DNA of 46,293 nucleotides, from contig JACCYN010000261.1 in the NCBI GenBank assembly GCA_013696465.1, positions 1 to 46,293 on the forward strand. Direction: 5' to 3'. Positions 20,245 to 29,986 of this stretch are shown here, piece by piece (the first letter of the stretch is position 1; each line of letters begins with the position of its first letter). Source of the stretch: Pyrinomonadaceae bacterium. Lineage in GTDB: Bacteria; Acidobacteriota; Blastocatellia; Pyrinomonadales; Pyrinomonadaceae. Made by a program: the position numbers and the translations under genes. The notes under the pieces were generated by a model, which did not search any database, was not told the DNA's origin, and worked only from the letters and a program-made list of their open reading frames with translations.

Positions 20245-20610
20245 CTTATTTCTCCTCACAAAATTCATGTTCTCAAAAAGCGAAGGAGACTTTTAAGAAG
20301 AACCGTCCAAATGGTCGGCAGCCGTATTATTTCGCTTGCCTCCGGTATTCGCCATCGCATTGGGATGCGACGCGCTCCAGCGATGCCAGCCTCTTCACAA
20401 ACTACATCTTTCAAGTTGTTGACGACCAAGCGTTCGGGCTTCTTCTAATCGTTTCCATCCCATTTCTTGAGACGCTTGTTTTAATTGCGCTTCAACGTGC
20501 GCTGGCACGTGTTGCCCGCGTCGTTTATAAGCGCGCTTCGGTTCAAAGCAAAAGCGGTCGGCGTGTGATAAAGCAAACGGATGATCGCCGAACTTCTGTT
20601 TGTTTCCAAC

Positions 20611-21546
20611 TTACGTCAACACGGGCGCGGCGATCTCATTGCCGTCAACGTGCCCGTGTTCCTGACTGTGATCGCCGTGCGGCGCGTGTGACACTTCGCC
20701 GATGTAGATCATCGAAAGCAAAGTGAAAATAAACGCCTGCATCACCGACGCAAACACGGTCAACGCCATCAGAATCGCGGGCACAACCCAGTAAGTATAA
20801 GGCGCGCCGACCTGCGCGATCTGCCCGCCGACCTGTTCATCGCCAAAAATGTTTCCGAAGAGGCGCATCCCAAGCGACAGAGGGCGCACGGCGTTACTGA
20901 TCAATTCGATGACGAACATCACCGGCCCCATCACGAACAGCATCGCACCCGTGAAGTAGCTCACGCCCGCGAAGTGTCCCAAGTGCCCCATGAGTCCGTT
21001 CTCTTTGACGCCGATGTAATTGTAATAAACGAACGACGCGATGCCTAAAGCGAACGTCACCGAGGTGGAAGCCGACGGCGGCAGCAAACCGGGCACGAGC
21101 GCCATCAAATTTGAGACGAGAATGAGAATCGCAAACGTGGCGACGACGGGAAAGTATTTCAACCCGTGCGGCCCTACGATGTCTTCCAGCAACCCGCGAA
21201 TCGAAAGCACCGAGACTTCCAAAACCTGCTGCCCGCCTCCCGGCTCGCCCTCCGACATGCGCCCGCGCATAATCCAGATCACCGCGACCGTGATAATGCA
21301 CGCCGCAATGAACATCACCGTGTACCAAGGCACGGCGTTTTCAGGAGTATAAACTCCGAACACCGATTCGGCGGTTGTCCCGAACCTTGCGAAGATTTGA
21401 TCCCAGACGGGCTTCGTGTATTGAAGTTGAAAATGGTGCACGGGTTCGCCGATGTAATGATTAACCAACTCGACGAGCGCCGGAGTGCTGTGTCCTCCTC
21501 CGTGCGCGCCTTCGGCTTCTTCCACCGCAGCTAAAAACATGAACAT
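20611..21546 (-). CDS. atpB: F0F1 ATP synthase subunit a
   Basis: PLSLGMRLFGNIFGDEQVGGQI; VMQAFIFTLLSMIYIGE. Confidence 0.94.
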   Translation of the reverse strand: MFMFLAAVEEAEGAHGGGHSTPALVELVNHYIGEPVHHFQLQYTKPVWDQIFARFGTTAESVFGVYTPENAVPWYTVMFIAACIITVAVIWIMRGRMSEGEPGGGQQVLEVSVLSIRGLLEDIVGPHGLKYFPVVATFAILILVSNLMALVPGLLPPSASTSVTFALGIASFVYYNYIGVKENGLMGHLGHFAGVSYFTGAMLFVMGPVMFVIELISNAVRPLSLGMRLFGNIFGDEQVGGQIAQVGAPYTYWVVPAILMALTVFASVMQAFIFTLLSMIYIGEVSHAPHGDHSQEHGHVDGNEIAAPVLT

Positions 21547-21549
21547 TAT

Positions 21550-21993
21550 TTATTCCTTCCCGTTTACCAGAGCCTGATAAATTTGCACCAAAGCTTCGAC
21601 GAGCGCGGCGACCACAAACGAACACAGTCCTGCGAGCGTCGCCGTCAGGGAAACAACGTCGAACATCACCGCCGAAGCGATCACGGATGCCGCGACCGCG
21701 TAACGAAAAACGTACCGCGTAATTCCCCAACGAGGACGCGCGCCATCAGCCGCCACCGCAAACGCCGCCGCAACCGACGTTCGCAGCCAATGATGATTAA
21801 GCAACGAAAGCAAACCGCCCAACAGTAACCCCGTCGTCACGCGCCACGGGGCGAATAACAAACTCACCGCGACGACACACGCCACCGTCACACACATCAG
21901 GCGGAAAATCCGGCGCTCCATCCCGACGACGAACGCATCCGGTTCTTCCGTCACAATCGCATTCGTTGCCACACTGTTCATCATTTCACTCAT
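21550..21993 (-). CDS. ATP synthase subunit I-like membrane protein
   Basis: Four hydrophobic segments; GGLLSLLNHHWLR; position directly upstream of atpB (start MSEMMNS at 21993). Confidence 0.65.
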   Translation of the reverse strand: MSEMMNSVATNAIVTEEPDAFVVGMERRIFRLMCVTVACVVAVSLLFAPWRVTTGLLLGGLLSLLNHHWLRTSVAAAFAVAADGARPRWGITRYVFRYAVAASVIASAVMFDVVSLTATLAGLCSFVVAALVEALVQIYQALVNGKE

Positions 21994-22052
21994 CTTCAGA
22001 ACAGACGATTTTACACGCGAGCGCGGCGCGCTGTCGAGCGAGGAAGCTTGCT

Positions 22053-22265
22053 TTAAGTTCTCGACATTAACCTGATGAATTGATAGAAGCCGACGATAGA
22101 ACCAAGCACGATGCCACCGACCAGCATCCAAGGACTCGTCTTCAACCAAGCGTCCAACGCCCACCCGACGAACAACATCGTCAATACTGAGAACAGCAGC
22201 GACAACACAGCGGCATAAACCATTCCGCTTTTTCGCGCGACATCTTTTTCGTTCTTGTCATTCAT
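22053..22265 (-). CDS. AtpZ/AtpI-family small two-TM protein
   Basis: MNDKNEKDVARKSGMVYAAVLSLLFSVLTMLFVGWALDAWLKTSPWMLVGGIVLGSIVGFYQFIRL. Confidence 0.75.
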   Translation of the reverse strand: MNDKNEKDVARKSGMVYAAVLSLLFSVLTMLFVGWALDAWLKTSPWMLVGGIVLGSIVGFYQFIRLMSRT

Positions 22266-22291
22266 CAGCTCACGCACTGCGATCAGATTAT

Positions 22292-23413
22292 TCACCATCT
22301 CCCGCGCAGCGCATAATTCTTCGGCAATCCGGCAAGCAAGGCGCGGCGCGAGTGGCGCATTGAATCGTGGATGAAGCAGACGTGCGTACACCAGCAAGCC
22401 TGTCCGCCGTCAATCGCCGCGCGTTCTTCCGCGCGTTCTTGCTGCGCCCAAAGCTTGCCGAAGTCGAAATTATAATCCCTAAGCGAAGCAAACTTTTCGC
22501 GCAACTCGCAGGCGCGCACGTCGCCGTTGTAGTCAATGACGACGGACGTTTCGCCCGCCGTGCACGGGAAACCCCACGCGGTCGGCTTCTTGAAGTTGGC
22601 GAGTTGCGTCCGGTAGTGCGTCGTGATCGCGCCGACGTAAGCCACATTTTTAACGAAGCGAATTGCCGCGTCGTCCCGTTCAAACATCCGGTCGCCGTAG
22701 CGTTTTGTTAAAGCCGCGACGCGCTTGTACATCTCCGGCAACACTTCGAGCGGCACTTGCTTGATTGCGCTTCCCTGCTTCGTCTCGCCGCGAATGATAT
22801 TGAAGTAATGCCCGTCGAGTTTGAAATTCTCCCACAGAAACGACGAAAGCTTTTCGATCTCACCGTAGTTTTCCGCGCAGACGACGGTGTTGACGTTAAG
22901 CCGAAAGCGGTGCGCGTATTTCTCCTTCAAAGGATAAAGAGCTTCGATGCAAGCAAGCGTCTTTTCCCAATTCCCCTTCACTCCGCGCACGCGGTCGTGC
23001 GTCCGGCCGTAACCGTCGAGGGCGATGTTGAGATAAAGATCAATTCCTTTATTACTGCCGAGCGCGCGGTCAACGATTTCACAGACGCGGCTTTTGATAA
23101 GCGCGTTGGTCGGAATGATCACGCGGCGCACGCCGTTCTCTTCCACAAACAGGTCAATGATGTCTGAAATGTCGCGGCGTAAGGTCGGTTCGCCGCCGGA
23201 GAGCCAGAGGTCTGTTACGGCTGGCATCGTTTGCGAGATGCGCTTGATCTCGTCGAACGTGAGATCGCCGGGGCGGTTGAGTTCGCTCCAGTAGAAACAG
23301 GTTTCGCAGCGTGCGTTGCAGCGCGAAGTGACGAAGAAGATCACCGTGCCGAGTCGCCGCTCGCGTTTCGTCGAACGCAGCAGTTGAATTAACTTTAAGG
23401 CTTTATGAGGCAT
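22292..23413 (-). CDS. radical SAM protein with SPASM-like C-terminal cysteines
   Basis: VTSRCNARCETCFYW (CxxxCxxC), LWLSGGEPTLRRD, C-terminal CELR...CWCTHVCF. Confidence 0.88.
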   Translation of the reverse strand: MPHKALKLIQLLRSTKRERRLGTVIFFVTSRCNARCETCFYWSELNRPGDLTFDEIKRISQTMPAVTDLWLSGGEPTLRRDISDIIDLFVEENGVRRVIIPTNALIKSRVCEIVDRALGSNKGIDLYLNIALDGYGRTHDRVRGVKGNWEKTLACIEALYPLKEKYAHRFRLNVNTVVCAENYGEIEKLSSFLWENFKLDGHYFNIIRGETKQGSAIKQVPLEVLPEMYKRVAALTKRYGDRMFERDDAAIRFVKNVAYVGAITTHYRTQLANFKKPTAWGFPCTAGETSVVIDYNGDVRACELREKFASLRDYNFDFGKLWAQQERAEERAAIDGGQACWCTHVCFIHDSMRHSRRALLAGLPKNYALRGRW

Positions 23414-24722
23414 CCGGCGCTCTTTCGTTCTCCCGTTCCGAACTCCGATTCTCGACGCGCGAGATGATCGCAGTTTCGCGCTCCGATTTCAATTCATAAA
23501 GGATGCCGCGCCATTCGATCCGGCGCGAAAAGAGGGACGCCAGCGCGTTGACGAGATATAAGGTGGAGGCAAACGGCCACAGGCAAAGATGCGCGAGGAT
23601 CGCAACGGCGTTCGCGGTTGACGGTTGGCGGTAAACTCCGAGCGACAAATTTACAGCGCGCAAACGCAAACCCGCCTTCGTCGCTCCGAGCGCGAACATA
23701 GCAAGCAGCAAACTGAGCGGCACGGCGTATGACAACCCGCCCAACGAGCGCGCCGCGACGAGCAGAATTCCGCCGAAGAACATGAATCCGAAAAAGAGAT
23801 TCGACCACAGCACGATCTGCCACAGGCGCGGAGCGTAAACGCGCGTGATCTTCATCTGCCGCGTGGTGAACTCCAAGAGTTGCTGGAATGTGCAATCTTC
23901 ATTTGAAATGACGAGACAACGCGGGACGAAATGAATACCGCGCTGCGCCCGTTGCAGAGTGTTCGTTAAAGCGAAATCGTCCGAGAGCGCGCCGCGCCAC
24001 GCTTCAAGCACGTTCAACTCTTGGAACGTGCTCCGACGAATCGCGGTCGAGCCGCCCCAGCAAAAGTTCCCTCTGCGATTGCCGCCGAGCGCCGAAGCGA
24101 TTGAAGCGTTCCACACGGAGCGCAAATGCGAAGCTGCCCCGCCGCGCGCCGGAACAAACCAGCGATAACCCGTCGTCGCTCCCACCGCATCATCTGCGAG
24201 CGGCGCGACGAGCGAGCGCAACCAACCCGCGTGGGGTCGCGCGTCCGTATCAACGAAAACTAAAACATCGCTCCTCTCATTAGCCGCCCCCACGCCGACC
24301 GTAAGATTGTGAACCTTCTGCCCGCAGCCACTCGCTTGCCCCGCGATCAGGATGCGCGAGGCGGGAACCTCATTGTTGTCAAAACGCGCTTGCAGTTCGC
24401 GCACAACATCAAGCGCTGGATCGCTTTCGTTGTCGAATACGAAAATCAGTTCATAAGATTTGTAATCTTGCTCCCACAACGGAGTGAGGTTCTCGCCCAA
24501 TTCTTGATCAACGCCGCGACACGGCACGATGATTGACACAAACGGCGCATATCCATTCGGCGATTTCGCCAATTCATCCTGCACATATCTGAGGTAACGC
24601 ACGCCGCCAAGCACGGAGACAATTCCCTGCCAGAGAACAAGCGTTGCCAGCGTGTAGAAAACCCACATCGGAGAGCGATTTAATCGTTGTGTGAAGTGTT
24701 CGTTGTCAGAAGTGGATTTCAA
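23403..24722 (-). CDS. membrane glycosyltransferase family 2/21-like
   Basis: PFVSIIVPCRGVDQELGENLTPLWEQDY, FVDTDARPHAGWLRSLV, LSDDFALTNTLQ, TFQQLLEFTTRQMKITRVY; several TM segments. Confidence 0.85.
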   Translation of the reverse strand: MKSTSDNEHFTQRLNRSPMWVFYTLATLVLWQGIVSVLGGVRYLRYVQDELAKSPNGYAPFVSIIVPCRGVDQELGENLTPLWEQDYKSYELIFVFDNESDPALDVVRELQARFDNNEVPASRILIAGQASGCGQKVHNLTVGVGAANERSDVLVFVDTDARPHAGWLRSLVAPLADDAVGATTGYRWFVPARGGAASHLRSVWNASIASALGGNRRGNFCWGGSTAIRRSTFQELNVLEAWRGALSDDFALTNTLQRAQRGIHFVPRCLVISNEDCTFQQLLEFTTRQMKITRVYAPRLWQIVLWSNLFFGFMFFGGILLVAARSLGGLSYAVPLSLLLAMFALGATKAGLRLRAVNLSLGVYRQPSTANAVAILAHLCLWPFASTLYLVNALASLFSRRIEWRGILYELKSERETAIISRVENRSSERENERAPDAS

Positions 24723-25152
24723 ACGTCGCGTTCAGGTCGGCGAGTTCGTAGTCGTCTTCGAGCGTGCCGCTGCGATCAACGACAAGGTATGAAGCCCATT
24801 CGTTGACAGGAAACGGGGGCGTGTGCCAAGTGCCGCGATGATAGGCGAACGGCAGACGACCGTCGGCGAAGAAGGCGCGCACGTCTGCAGCGTCCGGCGC
24901 GTTTCGATTGTTCGGCGGGGCGACGGCGATAATGAGCGGCGAAGAGACAAGCGGCGAAAAGATTTGCATCGTTCTTCGGTGGCGTGCCATAAACTCGAAG
25001 CGGAAGGGTCGCCGCTCCGCCGTCGCCCCCGTCATGCTCGGCACTCCGCCGCCCAGATCAAGTTCTACCGAACCGCGCCGGTCGAGCACCACGCCGTAAG
25101 GCGCGAACCGCTCGCGCGTCAGGGGTTGCATCGAAAGTCGCAAAACGTTCAT
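24706..25152 (-). CDS. ureidoglycolate lyase-family cupin
   Basis: MQPLTRERFAPYGVVLD...HRRTMQIFSPL...FAYHRGTWHTPPFP. Confidence 0.75.
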   Translation of the reverse strand: MNVLRLSMQPLTRERFAPYGVVLDRRGSVELDLGGGVPSMTGATAERRPFRFEFMARHRRTMQIFSPLVSSPLIIAVAPPNNRNAPDAADVRAFFADGRLPFAYHRGTWHTPPFPVNEWASYLVVDRSGTLEDDYELADLNATFEIHF

Positions 25153-25294
25153 CTAAGTCGTTGGCAAATAAAGCGCAAGACGCCGGTTTGGTGAAGGACG
25201 GACGCTTGTAACACGCCCCTCGGAGACTGTCAACAAGAGGTCGTTCGAGATGCTTGTTAAAGGCGCGGATTTATCCGTCGAGTCCTTACGAAAC

Positions 25295-25323
25295 TTGACG
25301 CTAATCAAACCGGCGCGTATCAT
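25295..25323 (+). promoter_or_regulatory. sigma70-like promoter for rpmE
   Basis: TTGACG (25295-25300) - 17 nt - TATCAT (25318-25323). Confidence 0.65.
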
Positions 25324-25375
25324 TATGTGTTTTGTTTTGGCATTAGACAATCGTTTATCAAGGAGCAGTAAAATA

Positions 25376-25627
25376 ATGAAACAAGGAATTCACCCGCAGT
25401 ACGAAGACATTAAAGTGCAGTGCGCGTGCGGCAACTCGTTCTCGACGCGCTCGACGCGCAAAGATGATCTGCACGTCGAAATCTGCTCGAATTGTCATCC
25501 ATTTTTCACCGGAAAACAGAAGTTGGTTGACACCGCCGGTCGCGTTGATCGCTTCAACCGTCGCTACAAAAAGGCTGATGCTGCCGCTGCCGCGCCGGAA
25601 ACCGCCGAAGCCGGTGCCGAAGCTTAA
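25376..25627 (+). CDS. rpmE: 50S ribosomal protein L31
   Basis: [27 protein letters not shown]...[35 protein letters not shown] upstream. Confidence 0.97.
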   Translation: MKQGIHPQYEDIKVQCACGNSFSTRSTRKDDLHVEICSNCHPFFTGKQKLVDTAGRVDRFNRRYKKADAAAAAPETAEAGAEA

Positions 25628-25701
25628 GTTATCAGTGAAAATTCCTTCGCTTAGAAAAATTAATTTGCCCATTTTCACCGCTTATTAGCAGTTCAAAACT
25701 T

Positions 25702-25738
25702 CAGCCGCCGGATTGAGACTTCAACCTTCCGGCGGCTG
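25702..25738. terminator. hairpin between rpmE and the DUF1385 gene
   Basis: CAGCCGCCGGA (25702-25712) / TCCGGCGGCTG (25728-25738). Confidence 0.65.
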
Positions 25739-25848
25739 CCTCCGCCCCCTTCTTGAGAGCCGTTCACTTGCGGCTTTTCCGTTTCGGCGAAACGCCGCAC
25801 CGCAATTATTCAAATCGAACTTCTAGGAAACGAGGCATCGTTTTTGGT

Positions 25849-27051
25849 ATGAGCCTTCAGGAGAAAGAGATCGTCGTCGGCGGTCAAGCCGTGATTGAAG
25901 GCGTGATGATGCGCACGCCGAACGCTTACGCCGTCGCCGTGCGTCAACCCGACGGCACAATCGTACACACGGGCGAGCGATTGCCGAAGTGGGGCGAACG
26001 AGTGCCGATGCTTCGCCTGCCCGTGTTGCGCGGCGCGGCCGTGCTGCTGCAATCAATGGCGCTTGGCATCAAAGCTTTGAACTACTCGGCGAGCAAAGCG
26101 TTTCCTGAACGAGAAAAGCGGACGCAGAATGAAGTTGCTTTGTCTTCCGCCGTTGTGAGCGGCGAAAGCGGCGTCGCTGCGATCACAAGCGGAATGCCCG
26201 GACTCGTGACGCTTTCCGCCGAAAAAGATGACGATTCAAAGTCACATCGAAAAGAGCGTGGCGGCGCGGTCGGCTCGATCATCTTCGCGCTTTTTTTCAA
26301 CGCGATGCTCTTCATCGTCTTGCCGCTTCTGATTACAAACGCGATTTTCGTCCTCGCTGGATGGGATGACAGATCGACAACGCAAGTCGTCACAACGAAC
26401 GAAGCGCGACCGGCAGAACAACAAGTCGCCGCGCTAACAGATGCTTCGCACGACGCGGGTGGGGCGTGGTATTCGCGCGCCGTCGCAAAAACGCGCGAGC
26501 TACTCAAACCTGTGCGACCCGGCGTATTGTTCAATTTAATTGACGGCACGATCCGCATGATCTTTTTCCTGCTGATGCTCTTCAGCTTCTCGCTCGTCAA
26601 AGATATCCGCCGCGTCTTTGAATATCACGGCGCGGAACACAAGACGGTCTGGGCGTGGGAAGCGGGTTTGCCGCTCAACGTCGAATCCGCGCGCATTCAA
26701 CCGCGCCAACATCCGCGTTGCGGCACAAGCTTTCTGATGGTCGTGATGCTCGTCTCCGTTCTCGTCTTCTCCGTCGTCAGTTTTAATTCGATCATCCTCA
26801 ACATCCTTGTGCGTATCGCGCTGATCCCGGTGCTCGCCGGAATCTCTTATGAGATTATCCGCCTGTCGGCGAAGAAGGAAGGCGGTTTTATTTTCAAGTT
26901 CATTACGCGGCCGGGCTTGTGGTTGCAACTCGTTACAACGAAAGAACCGGATGATGCGCAACTCGAAGTCGCAATTATCGCTCTGCGTGAATCGCTCAAG
27001 CTTGAGCCACAACCTCAACTCGCGGTCGCCGCCCTCGCGCCGCTTTCATAA
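25849..27051 (+). CDS. DUF1385 (YqhQ-like) membrane protein
   Basis: [53 protein letters not shown]. Confidence 0.92.
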   Translation: MSLQEKEIVVGGQAVIEGVMMRTPNAYAVAVRQPDGTIVHTGERLPKWGERVPMLRLPVLRGAAVLLQSMALGIKALNYSASKAFPEREKRTQNEVALSSAVVSGESGVAAITSGMPGLVTLSAEKDDDSKSHRKERGGAVGSIIFALFFNAMLFIVLPLLITNAIFVLAGWDDRSTTQVVTTNEARPAEQQVAALTDASHDAGGAWYSRAVAKTRELLKPVRPGVLFNLIDGTIRMIFFLLMLFSFSLVKDIRRVFEYHGAEHKTVWAWEAGLPLNVESARIQPRQHPRCGTSFLMVVMLVSVLVFSVVSFNSIILNILVRIALIPVLAGISYEIIRLSAKKEGGFIFKFITRPGLWLQLVTTKEPDDAQLEVAIIALRESLKLEPQPQLAVAALAPLS

Positions 27052-27071
27052 CTAACGACGCTTAAAATTTT

Positions 27072-28148
27072 ATGTTAGACAGACTCGAACAAATCGAAAC
27101 GCGCTACGAAGAACTCACCGCCGCCCTTTCTTCGCCGGAGCTTCTCTCGGATCAAGCGGCTTACACGAAAACCGCGAAGCAGCATCGCGGCTTCGGCGAG
27201 ATCGTCTCGAAATACCGCGAACTGAAATCGCTCAAGGGCGAGATTGCAGGGGCGCAGGAGTTGCTCGACCTGAGCGACGACGAAGAGATGCGCGAACTCG
27301 CCAGCCTCGAACTCGAATCTCTGCAAGCGCGCCGCGAAGAATGCGAAGGGACTTTACGCTTGCTTCTGCTTCCCCGCGATCCAAACGACGAGAAGAACAT
27401 TGTGCTTGAGATTCGCGCCGGAACGGGCGGCGACGAGGCGACACTGTTTGCCGCCGAGATGCTCAGGATGTACAGCCGCTACGCCGAGCGTCAACGCTGG
27501 AAGATGGAAATTTTAGACGCTTCCGAGTCCGGCGTCGGCGGGTTGAAGGAAGCGGTTGCGATCATCGAAGGCGATAAGGTTTATTCAAAACTGAAACACG
27601 AATCCGGCGTTCACCGCGTGCAGCGCGTGCCGCAGACCGAAGCTTCGGGGCGCATTCATACGTCTGCGATCACAATCGCCGTGCTGCCGGAAGCCGAAGA
27701 GGTGGACGTAAAAATTGACGCCAAAGATTTACGCATTGACACCTTCTGCTCATCAGGCCCCGGCGGTCAATCCGTCAACACGACTTATTCGGCCGTTCGC
27801 ATCACACACTTGCCGACGAACCTCGTCGTTTCGATGCAGGATGAAAAATCGCAAATCAAGAACCGCGAGAAAGGGATGCGCGTGTTGCGTGCGCGCCTGC
27901 AAGAATTGGAAGAACACAAGCAGCACGAAGCGCAAGCCAGCGAGCGCCGCTCGATGGTCGGAAGCGGCGACCGTTCAGAAAAGATTCGCACCTACAACTT
28001 CAAAGATAACCGCGTCACTGACCACCGCATTGGCTTGACGATCCACCAACTTGATCTCGTGATGGAAGGCGCGCTCGACGAATTCATCGAAGCCCTAACG
28101 TCGCACTACCAAGCTGAGAAGTTGAAGGCTGAAGCGACAGCAGTATAG
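27072..28148 (+). CDS. prfA: peptide chain release factor 1
   Basis: [42 protein letters not shown]. Confidence 0.96.
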   Translation: MLDRLEQIETRYEELTAALSSPELLSDQAAYTKTAKQHRGFGEIVSKYRELKSLKGEIAGAQELLDLSDDEEMRELASLELESLQARREECEGTLRLLLLPRDPNDEKNIVLEIRAGTGGDEATLFAAEMLRMYSRYAERQRWKMEILDASESGVGGLKEAVAIIEGDKVYSKLKHESGVHRVQRVPQTEASGRIHTSAITIAVLPEAEEVDVKIDAKDLRIDTFCSSGPGGQSVNTTYSAVRITHLPTNLVVSMQDEKSQIKNREKGMRVLRARLQELEEHKQHEAQASERRSMVGSGDRSEKIRTYNFKDNRVTDHRIGLTIHQLDLVMEGALDEFIEALTSHYQAEKLKAEATAV

Positions 28149-28155
28149 AAGCAAA

Positions 28156-28276
28156 GTATGAAGTAGGAGGGATGAAGTCGGAAGTTGGAACAAAGCTAAA
28201 AGCTTTCACTTAAGATTTCAAATCGTAGATTCACGCCTTTAAGCGTCCCTACACTTCATCTGTTCCTACTTCGTCC
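28156..28276. repeat. 7-nt-periodic inverted-repeat element (element 6), large loop
   Basis: GTATGAA GTAGGAG GGATGAA GTCGGAA GTTGGAA C facing ACACTTCATCTGTTCCTACTTCGTCC; GAAGTAGGA.GGATGAAGT core shared, about 18/21. Confidence 0.8.
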
Positions 28277-28284
28277 TTTTTGTT

Positions 28285-28920
28285 ATGGATAGCACGCGCG
28301 TTCTTCTTATCCGTCACGGACAATCAGAAGGCAACGCCGCAGGTCGCTTCGGCGGGCACACCGCGACGCCTCTTTCTGCGCACGGACGGCGCGAAGCCGA
28401 AGCCACCGCACGCGCACTGCTCGCGGAAAAAGATTCTATCACCTTCGTTGCTTCAAGCGATCTGTTGCGCGCGTTGGAGACGGCAGAGCCTCTCGCGCGT
28501 AATCTGAAAGCGGATGTCTACCGGACAAGTGCGTTTCGTGAAAGAAGCGTCGGGCAATTAGAAGGTTTGACGTTTGAGGAAGCGGCCGAAGCGCACCCCG
28601 ATGAATACGCCGCGCTGTTGCGGCGCGATTTCGAGCACGTGATGATTGGCGGTGAGAGTTACCGCCAACTGCTTGATCGCGCGGCGGGCGAACTTGACCG
28701 ATTGATCGAAGAGCACAGGGGAGGGACGATTGCCGTGTTTTCCCACACCGGAACGATCTGCATTCTCGCCCTTCACCTAATGGGCGCGCTCGATGCGCCT
28801 GCGCTGCGTCCCGTCTGGATTCACACGAACAACTGCGGCATCACGAGATTTAAGGTTCGCGCTGACGGCTACGTTCGTGTGCAGGCCGTTAACGACACGC
28901 GCCATCTCATCAATCTGTAA
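28285..28920 (+). CDS. histidine phosphatase (phosphoglycerate mutase-like) family protein
   Basis: VLLIRHGQSEGNAAGRFGGHTATPLSAHGRREA; VFSHTGTICIL. Confidence 0.92.
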   Translation: MDSTRVLLIRHGQSEGNAAGRFGGHTATPLSAHGRREAEATARALLAEKDSITFVASSDLLRALETAEPLARNLKADVYRTSAFRERSVGQLEGLTFEEAAEAHPDEYAALLRRDFEHVMIGGESYRQLLDRAAGELDRLIEEHRGGTIAVFSHTGTICILALHLMGALDAPALRPVWIHTNNCGITRFKVRADGYVRVQAVNDTRHLINL

Positions 28921-28976
28921 ACGCTCTTCTGACTAGACTGTGACGAGATTTTGCAGTTCTATTCCTTGAAAGAAAT

Positions 28977-29249
28977 TTATCGCGTTCTGTCGGTTGAAAT
29001 TTTTTCGGCGGTGAATTGCTCTCCCTCGATTGAGGTGGACGAAGCGCGCAGGGTTTCGCGGCGCGGCGGAGTTTCGATCTCTTCCGCGTCGCCGCCTTCG
29101 CCGACGCCCTTCTTAAATTCTTTGATGCTCTTGCCCAAGCCCTTGGCGAGTTGCGGGAGGCGCGTGCTTCCGAAGAGCAGCAACAGAATGACGAGTATGA
29201 TTATCAATTCGGTCGGGCCGAGATTGCCAAGAAACGCAAAGTTATTCAT
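28977..29249 (-). CDS. tatA: Sec-independent translocase TatA/E
   Basis: MNNFAFLGNLGPTELIIILVILLLLFGSTRLPQLAKGLGKSIKEFKKG. Confidence 0.94.
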   Translation of the reverse strand: MNNFAFLGNLGPTELIIILVILLLLFGSTRLPQLAKGLGKSIKEFKKGVGEGGDAEEIETPPRRETLRASSTSIEGEQFTAEKISTDRTR

Positions 29250-29322
29250 AAAACCTTCCTTGCTTGATAGAGAAGAATCTTGCGCTTCGCCATAGTGCGA
29301 CGGCAAAATCCTCCAAGCTCAT

Positions 29323-29850
29323 TTACTGATCCGCATCCGACTCATAGAAAAGATACTTGCGCCACGATTGATCGGTGCGACCGAGATAGCGAATGATCTG
29401 CCGGTTGACGTGCAGGGAAAATCCGCGCGGCCGCCGTATCAAGTGCATCGCCGCTTCTTCGGGCGTGCGGTTGCCTTTGCGGTGATTGCAGCGTTTGCAA
29501 CAGGCTACAAGATTGTCCCACGTCGAATCGCCGCCGCGCGAACGCGGGTGGATGTGATCGAGCGTGAGATCGGAGGGCGGCAGTTGCTTCGCGCAGTACT
29601 GGCACGTCGAATGATCGCGCAGCAGAATGTTTTTCCGCGACAGCGAGCGGTGCTTAAACGGAATGTGAATGTACTCAGTTAAGCGAATTACGGAGGGAGC
29701 GCGGAGCGCTTGCTTCGCCGAATGCAGCACGTGCCCGTTGTGCTCCTCAACTCGCGCCACACCCTTGAAGATCATCACCACGGCGCGCCGCACCGTGCAC
29801 ACATTGATCGGCTCAAAAGATGCATTGAGGACTAAAACCCGTCCGTTCAT
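29323..29850 (-). CDS. HNH endonuclease family protein
   Basis: [56 protein letters not shown]. Confidence 0.92.
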   Translation of the reverse strand: MNGRVLVLNASFEPINVCTVRRAVVMIFKGVARVEEHNGHVLHSAKQALRAPSVIRLTEYIHIPFKHRSLSRKNILLRDHSTCQYCAKQLPPSDLTLDHIHPRSRGGDSTWDNLVACCKRCNHRKGNRTPEEAAMHLIRRPRGFSLHVNRQIIRYLGRTDQSWRKYLFYESDADQ

Positions 29851-29986
29851 ACTTGCTAAAATATATTACGCGAGCGAACAAAATAAGGCAAAAGTAAAAT
29901 GCCACAAACAAGCTCCGTCGCTTTCAGCCGCCCTTAATTCTTGTCCCTTGTTTCATGTGCCGTTGCCGTTCATCATCAGTCATAGC

